Assembly (NCBI GenBank): GCA_043101635.1
Contig: JBICIE010000170.1
Coordinates: 1-10,555, forward strand
DNA length: 10,555 nt
Reading direction: 5' to 3'
Source of the DNA: CAYMJK01 sp043101635
GTDB taxonomy: Bacteria > Planctomycetota > Phycisphaerae > Phycisphaerales > UBA1924
Position numbers and translations under genes: made by a program. Below are positions 6,840 through 10,555 of the stretch, piece by piece. A model generated the notes under the pieces. That model was not told the DNA's origin. It worked only from the letters and a program-made list of their open reading frames with translations, and ran no database searches. Position 1 is the first letter of the stretch; each line of letters begins with the position of its first letter.

Positions 6840-8366
6840 ATGACGGAAACGGTCATCCTCGACGGCTCGCCGCTCACGCTCCTGCAAGTCGAGGCCGTGG
6901 CCCGGCGCTCCGCCCGGGTCGAGCTGGCCCCGCAGGCCGCCGAAGGACTCACGCGCGCCCGCGCCATCGTCGAGCGGGCTCTGGCCGATGGCCGACCCCA
7001 CTACGGCGTGACCACGGGTTTCGGGTCCCTGAGCCGCAAGCGCCTGGCGCCCGAGCAGCTCCGCCAGTCCCAGCTCAATCTGATCCGCTCGCACGCCGCG
7101 GGCGTCGGCGAGCCGCTCCCGCTTGAGACCGTCCGCGCCGTGACCCTCATCCTCGCCGCCTCGCTGGCCCGCGGGCGCAGCGGTGTCCGTCCCCAGATCG
7201 TCGAAGCGCTGGTGGCGATGCTCAACGCCGGCGTGCATCCCGTCGTTCCTTCGGTCGGCTCCGTCGGGGCCTCCGGCGATCTTGCGCCGCTGGCCCACCT
7301 TGCCCTGGTGCTGGTCGGCGAGGGCGCAGCGTTCGCCGGCGCGGGCGCTGTGCCAGGCGCCGAAGCGCTGCGCGCTGCGGGAATCGCGCCGGTGACGCTG
7401 GAAGCAAAGGAAGGCCTCGCGCTGATCAACGGCACGCACCTGATGGCCGCGGAAGCAGCCCTGCTGCTGAGCGACTTCGATCGGCTCTTCGATGCGGCGG
7501 TCACCGCCACCGCGATGTCGATCGACGCCTGCCGCGCAAGCGATGAGTATCTCGATCCGCGGGTACACGCCGTGCGGGCCCATCCGGAATCCGGCGCTGT
7601 CGCCGCGCGCCTGCGCGAGTTGCTGGCCGGCAGCGAGATTCTCCCCTCACACCGCGATGACAGCGACCCGCGCGTGCAGGATCCCTACTCGTTCCGCTGC
7701 GCGGCGTACATCCTCGGCGCCGCAAGCTCGCTGGCGGGTTATGTAAAGCTCGCTGCCGAAAGGGAACTCGGCGCCGTCACCGACAACCCGCTCGTCTTCG
7801 AGGGCGATCCCGACCGGGCCATCATCAGCGCCGGCAACTTCCACGGCATGCCCATCGCGATCCCGCTGGACGCCATGGCGATCAGCGTGGCCCATGTCGC
7901 CGGCGTCTCCGAGCGCCGCGTCTTCACCATGCTCGCGGCTGCCGACCCCGAGAGCCACCTGACGCCTTACCTGGCGCACAAGCCGGGCCTCCAGTCGGGC
8001 CTGATGATCGCGCAGTACACCGCCGCGGCCTGCTGCAACGAGATCACCCAGCTCGCCAGCCCGGCCACCGTCATCAACCTCCCGACCAGCGCCGGGATGG
8101 AAGATTACAACTCGTTCGGTCCGCGCTCGGCGGCCAAGCTGCGGCGCAGCCTGCGACTCGCCGAGAACGTCATCGCCATCGAACTGCTCTGCGCTGCCGA
8201 GGGCCTCGGATTTCACGCGCCCCTCAAATCCGGCGCCGGGGTCGAGCAGGCCCGCGCCCTGGTGCGCCGGCGCGTCCCGGAGCGCACCGAGGATCGCCCG
8301 CCGGCGCCCGACATCGAGGCTGTCTGCGGCCTCATACGGGCCGGCGCCTTCGCACTTCGCCGGTGA
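6840..8366 (+). CDS. hutH: Histidine ammonia-lyase
   Basis: This cytoplasmic enzyme deaminates L-histidine to urocanate and ammonia, the first step of histidine utilisation. Its 508 residues match the family's usual size. Seen: YGVTTGFG (55-62) with the catalytic Tyr55; H85 in RSHAAG, the position typical of histidine-specific rather than phenylalanine/tyrosine lyases; and GSVGASGDLAPLAHLAL (140-156), whose Ala144-Ser145-Gly146 cyclise to the MIO electrophile. Also present are N197 in INGTH, QDPYSFR (280-286), and N333/F334 in AGNFHG. The loop that carries the conserved glutamate reads GMEDYNSFG (419-427, Glu421) instead of the common QEDHVSM, which is unusual. The start is ATG at 6840; there is no Shine-Dalgarno motif. 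The hutU gene 87 bp downstream on the same strand supports histidine as substrate. A related MIO lyase on another aromatic amino acid is the less likely alternative. Confidence 0.95.
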   Translation: MTETVILDGSPLTLLQVEAVARRSARVELAPQAAEGLTRARAIVERALADGRPHYGVTTGFGSLSRKRLAPEQLRQSQLNLIRSHAAGVGEPLPLETVRAVTLILAASLARGRSGVRPQIVEALVAMLNAGVHPVVPSVGSVGASGDLAPLAHLALVLVGEGAAFAGAGAVPGAEALRAAGIAPVTLEAKEGLALINGTHLMAAEAALLLSDFDRLFDAAVTATAMSIDACRASDEYLDPRVHAVRAHPESGAVAARLRELLAGSEILPSHRDDSDPRVQDPYSFRCAAYILGAASSLAGYVKLAAERELGAVTDNPLVFEGDPDRAIISAGNFHGMPIAIPLDAMAISVAHVAGVSERRVFTMLAAADPESHLTPYLAHKPGLQSGLMIAQYTAAACCNEITQLASPATVINLPTSAGMEDYNSFGPRSAAKLRRSLRLAENVIAIELLCAAEGLGFHAPLKSGAGVEQARALVRRRVPERTEDRPPAPDIEAVCGLIRAGAFALRR

Positions 8367-8381
8367 GTTGGCCACTTCCCC

Positions 8382-8408
8382 TTGTCTCGGCGGCGCCGAC
8401 CTGATAGG
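8382..8408 (+). promoter_or_regulatory. Weak promoter candidate in the hutH-hutU gap
   Basis: The 87-bp gap (8367-8453) is larger than expected for a tightly coupled operon. TTGTCT (8382-8387, 4/6 to TTGACA) is followed after 15 bp by GATAGG (8403-8408), related to the GATACG elements before hutH and the TPR gene. It could give hutU its own start of transcription with a leader of roughly 40 bases. The spacing is short and the -10 poor, so simple co-transcription from hutH remains equally plausible. A run of seven C lies at 8423-8429. Confidence 0.2.
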
Positions 8409-8440
8409 TTCAAGGTGGCCGGCCCCCCCACGACCGGCGC

Positions 8441-8444
8441 AGGG
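8441..8444 (+). promoter_or_regulatory. Ribosome binding site of hutU
   Basis: AGGG lies 9 bp before the ATG at 8454. It is the only recognisable Shine-Dalgarno-like element in front of any start in the window. It supports 8454 over the TTG at 8382, which would add 24 arginine- and proline-rich residues that urocanases lack. Confidence 0.45.
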
Positions 8445-8453
8445 ATCGCTCCA

Positions 8454-10163
8454 ATGGCAACTGCTCACGCCACGCACGGCCGGACCATTCACGCTCCACG
8501 CGGCGCCGACCTCACCTGCCGCACCTGGCAGGCCGAGGCCGCCATGCGCATGCTCATGAACAACCTCGACCCCGAGGTGGCCGAGAACCCGGATCAGCTC
8601 GTCGTGTATGGCGGGCGCGGTCGCGCCGCCCGGTCCTGGGCCGCCTTCGACGCCATCGTCGAGGCGCTTACGTCGCTGGCGCCGGATGAAACGCTGCTGG
8701 TGCAGTCCGGCAAGCCGGTCGGTGTCGTGCGCACCCACGACGACGCGCCGCGCGTCATCATCGCCAACAGCAACCTCGTCCCCCACTGGGCCACGCAGGA
8801 GAAGTTCGACCAGCTCGAGCGGGCCGGCCTGATCATGTACGGCCAGATGACCGCCGGCTCCTGGATCTACATCGGGTCTCAGGGCATCCTCCAGGGCACC
8901 TACGAGACCTTCGCCGAATGCGCCCGTCAGCACTTCGGCGGCACGCTCGCCGGTCGCCTGTGCGTCACCGCCGGCTGCGGCGGGATGGGCGGGGCCCAGC
9001 CGCTCGCCATCACGATGAACGGTGGCGTCTGCCTGATGGCCGATGTCGACATCACGCGTCTGGAGCGTCGCGTCCGCGATCACTATCTCGACGAGATCAT
9101 CCACGACATCGACGAAGCGATCGACCGCGCCGGCGCCTACGCCGAGGAGCGCGACCCGCGCAGCGTCGGGGTCGACTGCAACGCCGTCGAACTGCTCCAG
9201 CGGCTCCTCGACCGCGGCGTCACCCCGGATGCGCTGACCGACCAGACCAGCGCCCACGATCCGCTCTACGGCTATGTCCCCGAGGAAATGACCTGCTGGG
9301 AGGCCGAGTACCTGCGCCGGCGCGAGCCGGAGCGGTATGCGCAGCTCAGCTGCGCCACCATGGAGCGGCACGTCCGCCAGATGGTCGAACTGCACCGGCG
9401 CGGCGCCGTCACCTTTGATTACGGCAACAACATCCGGCAGCGGGCTCTGGAGCACGGCTTCGCCGACGCCTTCGACTTTCCCGGCTTCGTCCCCGCCTTC
9501 ATCCGGCCGCAGTTCTGCGAGGGACGCGGCCCCTTCCGCTGGGTCGCCCTCTCCGGGGATCCCCGTGACATCTACATCACCGACCACGAACTGCTCAAGC
9601 TCTTCCCCGACGACCACGGCCTGCACCGCTGGCTGCTGGGCTGCCACCGGGATCCCAACGCCCTGCTGGCCGGCGAGTTCGACGACTGCGCCCCCGCCTT
9701 CGAGTTCCAGGGACTGCCGGCCCGGATCTGCTGGCTCGGCTACGGCGAGCGCGACAGGGCCGGGTTGCTCTTCAACGACCTGGTCGCCTCGGGGCGCGTG
9801 AAGGCCCCCATTGTCATCGGGCGCGATCATCTCGACTGCGGCTCGGTCGCCAGCCCGAACCGCGAGACCGAGGGCATGCAGGACGGCTCGGACGCCATCA
9901 GCGACTGGGCCCTGCTCAATTTCGCCGTCAACGCCGTCAGCGGCGCAAGCTGGGTGAGCTTCCACCACGGCGGCGGCGTTGGCATCGGCTACAGCCAGCA
10001 CGCCGGCCAGGTGATCGTCGCCGACGGCTCGCCGCAGGCGGCAGCACGGCTCAGGCGCGTGCTCACCAACGACCCGGCGCTCGGCGTGATGCGCCACGCG
10101 GACGCCGGCTACGAAGAAGCCATCGAGTGCGCTCGCGAGAGGGGCGTCAAGATACCGCAGTGA
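8454..10163 (+). CDS. hutU: Urocanate hydratase (urocanase)
   Basis: This cytoplasmic NAD-dependent enzyme converts urocanate to 4-imidazolone-5-propionate, the second step of histidine degradation. It is 569 residues from the ATG at 8454, close to the usual 555-560. Conserved blocks in order: VYGGRGRAARSW (51-62), GKPVGVVRTH (86-95), NSNLVPHWA (105-113), and YGQMTAGSWIYIGSQGILQG (129-148). Then come CGGMGGAQPLA (175-185, the dinucleotide-binding glycine loop), FDYGNNIR (321-328) and LPARICWLGYGERDRAGL (421-438), the last with Cys426 at the position of the active-site cysteine described for Pseudomonas urocanase. The C-terminal blocks are IGRDHLDCGSVASPNRETE (455-473) and SFHHGGGVGIGYSQHAG (502-518). 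All expected blocks are intact. It is probably co-transcribed with hutH. The downstream gene is convergent, so the hut cluster does not continue on this side. Confidence 0.97.
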   Translation: MATAHATHGRTIHAPRGADLTCRTWQAEAAMRMLMNNLDPEVAENPDQLVVYGGRGRAARSWAAFDAIVEALTSLAPDETLLVQSGKPVGVVRTHDDAPRVIIANSNLVPHWATQEKFDQLERAGLIMYGQMTAGSWIYIGSQGILQGTYETFAECARQHFGGTLAGRLCVTAGCGGMGGAQPLAITMNGGVCLMADVDITRLERRVRDHYLDEIIHDIDEAIDRAGAYAEERDPRSVGVDCNAVELLQRLLDRGVTPDALTDQTSAHDPLYGYVPEEMTCWEAEYLRRREPERYAQLSCATMERHVRQMVELHRRGAVTFDYGNNIRQRALEHGFADAFDFPGFVPAFIRPQFCEGRGPFRWVALSGDPRDIYITDHELLKLFPDDHGLHRWLLGCHRDPNALLAGEFDDCAPAFEFQGLPARICWLGYGERDRAGLLFNDLVASGRVKAPIVIGRDHLDCGSVASPNRETEGMQDGSDAISDWALLNFAVNAVSGASWVSFHHGGGVGIGYSQHAGQVIVADGSPQAAARLRRVLTNDPALGVMRHADAGYEEAIECARERGVKIPQ

Positions 10164-10168
10164 CAGCG

Positions 10169-10204
10169 CGCGGCGAACGCCGGGTTGAACTCTTGCCCGC
10201 CGCG
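10169..10204. terminator. Possible hairpin in the hutU / methyltransferase convergent gap
   Basis: CGCGGCG (10169-10175) and CGCCGCG (10198-10204) can form a 7-bp perfect stem around a 22-base loop. The loop and stem contain a competing small hairpin, CGGCGAACGCCG (10171-10182). There is no T-run on either side, so it is not a classical intrinsic terminator. Its place between two convergent stops (10163 and 10230) would suit a bidirectional terminator, but such stems are common by chance in GC-rich DNA. Confidence 0.22.
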
Positions 10205-10229
10205 ACGCCAGGCGCCAGTTGATGCCCGC

Positions 10230-10555
10230 TCAGCGCCCGGCGCCGTGCTCGGCCGGCTCGATCAGATACACCAGGGTGTCGGTCACGCCGCAGAGGAACC
10301 ACACACGCCGCAGCGCCCTGGTGCGCTGTGCAAACTGCCCCCACAGTTCACTGGCCGGCGCAGCGCGCGGCCCGATCGACGCCGGCGCCCGGCTTGGCCC
10401 GGGCAGGTAGCGCTCTGCGTTGTCGATGATCAGCATCCCGGTCGGCGCGAGATGATCCAGCGCCCAAAGGGCGCACGCGTCCCGGTGAACCCCGTCGACC
10501 AGGACCACCGTTGCCCGGCCGCCGAGCTCCGCCAGCGCCGGCTCCGGCGCCCGGG
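10230..10555 (-). CDS. Class I SAM-dependent methyltransferase-like protein, N-terminus cut by window edge
   Basis: An open frame enters from the right edge and stops at 10230; 107 C-terminal residues are visible. They show an acidic strand VLVDGVHRDACALWAL, a helix, then LAPTGMLIIDNAERYLPG, and a final W...F...GVTDTLVYL strand pair. This order is that of the second half of a Rossmann-fold methyltransferase: acidic motif II, then a 'GG/TG-x-hydrophobic-D-D/N' strand, then the C-terminal beta hairpin. The SAM-binding glycine motif would lie outside the window. A GTG at 10508 could act as a start, but the coding pattern continues in frame to the edge without a stop, so that would be an internal valine. 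The substrate is unknown. It converges on hutU across 66 bp and is probably not part of the hut pathway. Confidence 0.6.
   Translation of the reverse strand, partial: RAPEPALAELGGRATVVLVDGVHRDACALWALDHLAPTGMLIIDNAERYLPGPSRAPASIGPRAAPASELWGQFAQRTRALRRVWFLCGVTDTLVYLIEPAEHGAGR

Noticed and set aside
6771..7583. A 270-codon minus-strand frame across the intergenic region and hutH.
   Set aside because: It is antisense to the N-terminal half of hutH, has no domain, and crosses the AT-rich promoter region.
8411..8446. A GGCCGG-centred palindromic stretch after hutH as an intrinsic terminator.
   Set aside because: The possible stems are short, no T-run follows, and hutH and hutU are expected to be co-transcribed.
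8382..8453. A 24-residue N-terminal extension of HutU from TTG at 8382.
   Set aside because: The extension is Arg/Pro-rich, contains a C7 run, makes the protein longer than urocanases, and the ATG at 8454 has an AGGG motif 9 bp upstream.
7647..10097. An 816-codon minus-strand open frame opposite hutH and hutU.
   Set aside because: It spans two well-supported genes and their gap, shows low-complexity Gly/Ala/Val/Arg composition without motifs, and is explained by third-position GC bias.

Overview
The window is GC-rich chromosomal DNA with ordinary housekeeping and catabolic genes packed tightly. It suggests a diderm (Gram-negative-type) bacterium, because it encodes a large LptD/OstA-like outer-membrane protein. 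The very high GC, non-Shine-Dalgarno starts, a valyl-tRNA synthetase with long insertions and a strongly diverged LptD would all fit a planctomycete such as a Phycisphaerae member. That placement is inference and was not tested by a search. No tRNA, rRNA, CRISPR array, insertion sequence or phage gene is visible.

Layout: (1) 1-2495, minus strand: valS, valyl-tRNA synthetase, cut by the left edge so its C-terminal part is missing. (2) 2496-2532: a 37-bp divergent gap in which two promoter candidates interlock. (3) 2533-3636, plus: a membrane-anchored TPR protein of unknown job. (4) 3652-6672, minus: an LptD-like outer-membrane assembly protein, converging on the TPR gene with only 15 bp between stops. 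(5) 6673-6839: a divergent intergenic region with a conspicuous AT-rich island. (6) 6840-8366 and 8454-10163, plus: hutH and hutU, the first two steps of histidine degradation. (7) 10164-10229: a short convergent gap with a possible hairpin. (8) 10230-10555, minus: the C-terminal part of a class I SAM-dependent methyltransferase-like protein, cut by the right edge.

How the genes work together: hutH (histidine to urocanate) and hutU (urocanate to imidazolone propionate) form one metabolic unit. hutI, hutG or hutF and a hut regulator are not in the window. valS, the TPR gene and lptD show no direct functional link to hut; they are arranged head-to-head or tail-to-tail rather than as one operon.

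No convincing undescribed multi-gene system was found. The points worth a second look are the overlapping divergent promoters and apparent leaderless starts, a non-canonical active-site loop in HutH, an LptD-like protein with no cysteines in its barrel, and insertions in ValS.
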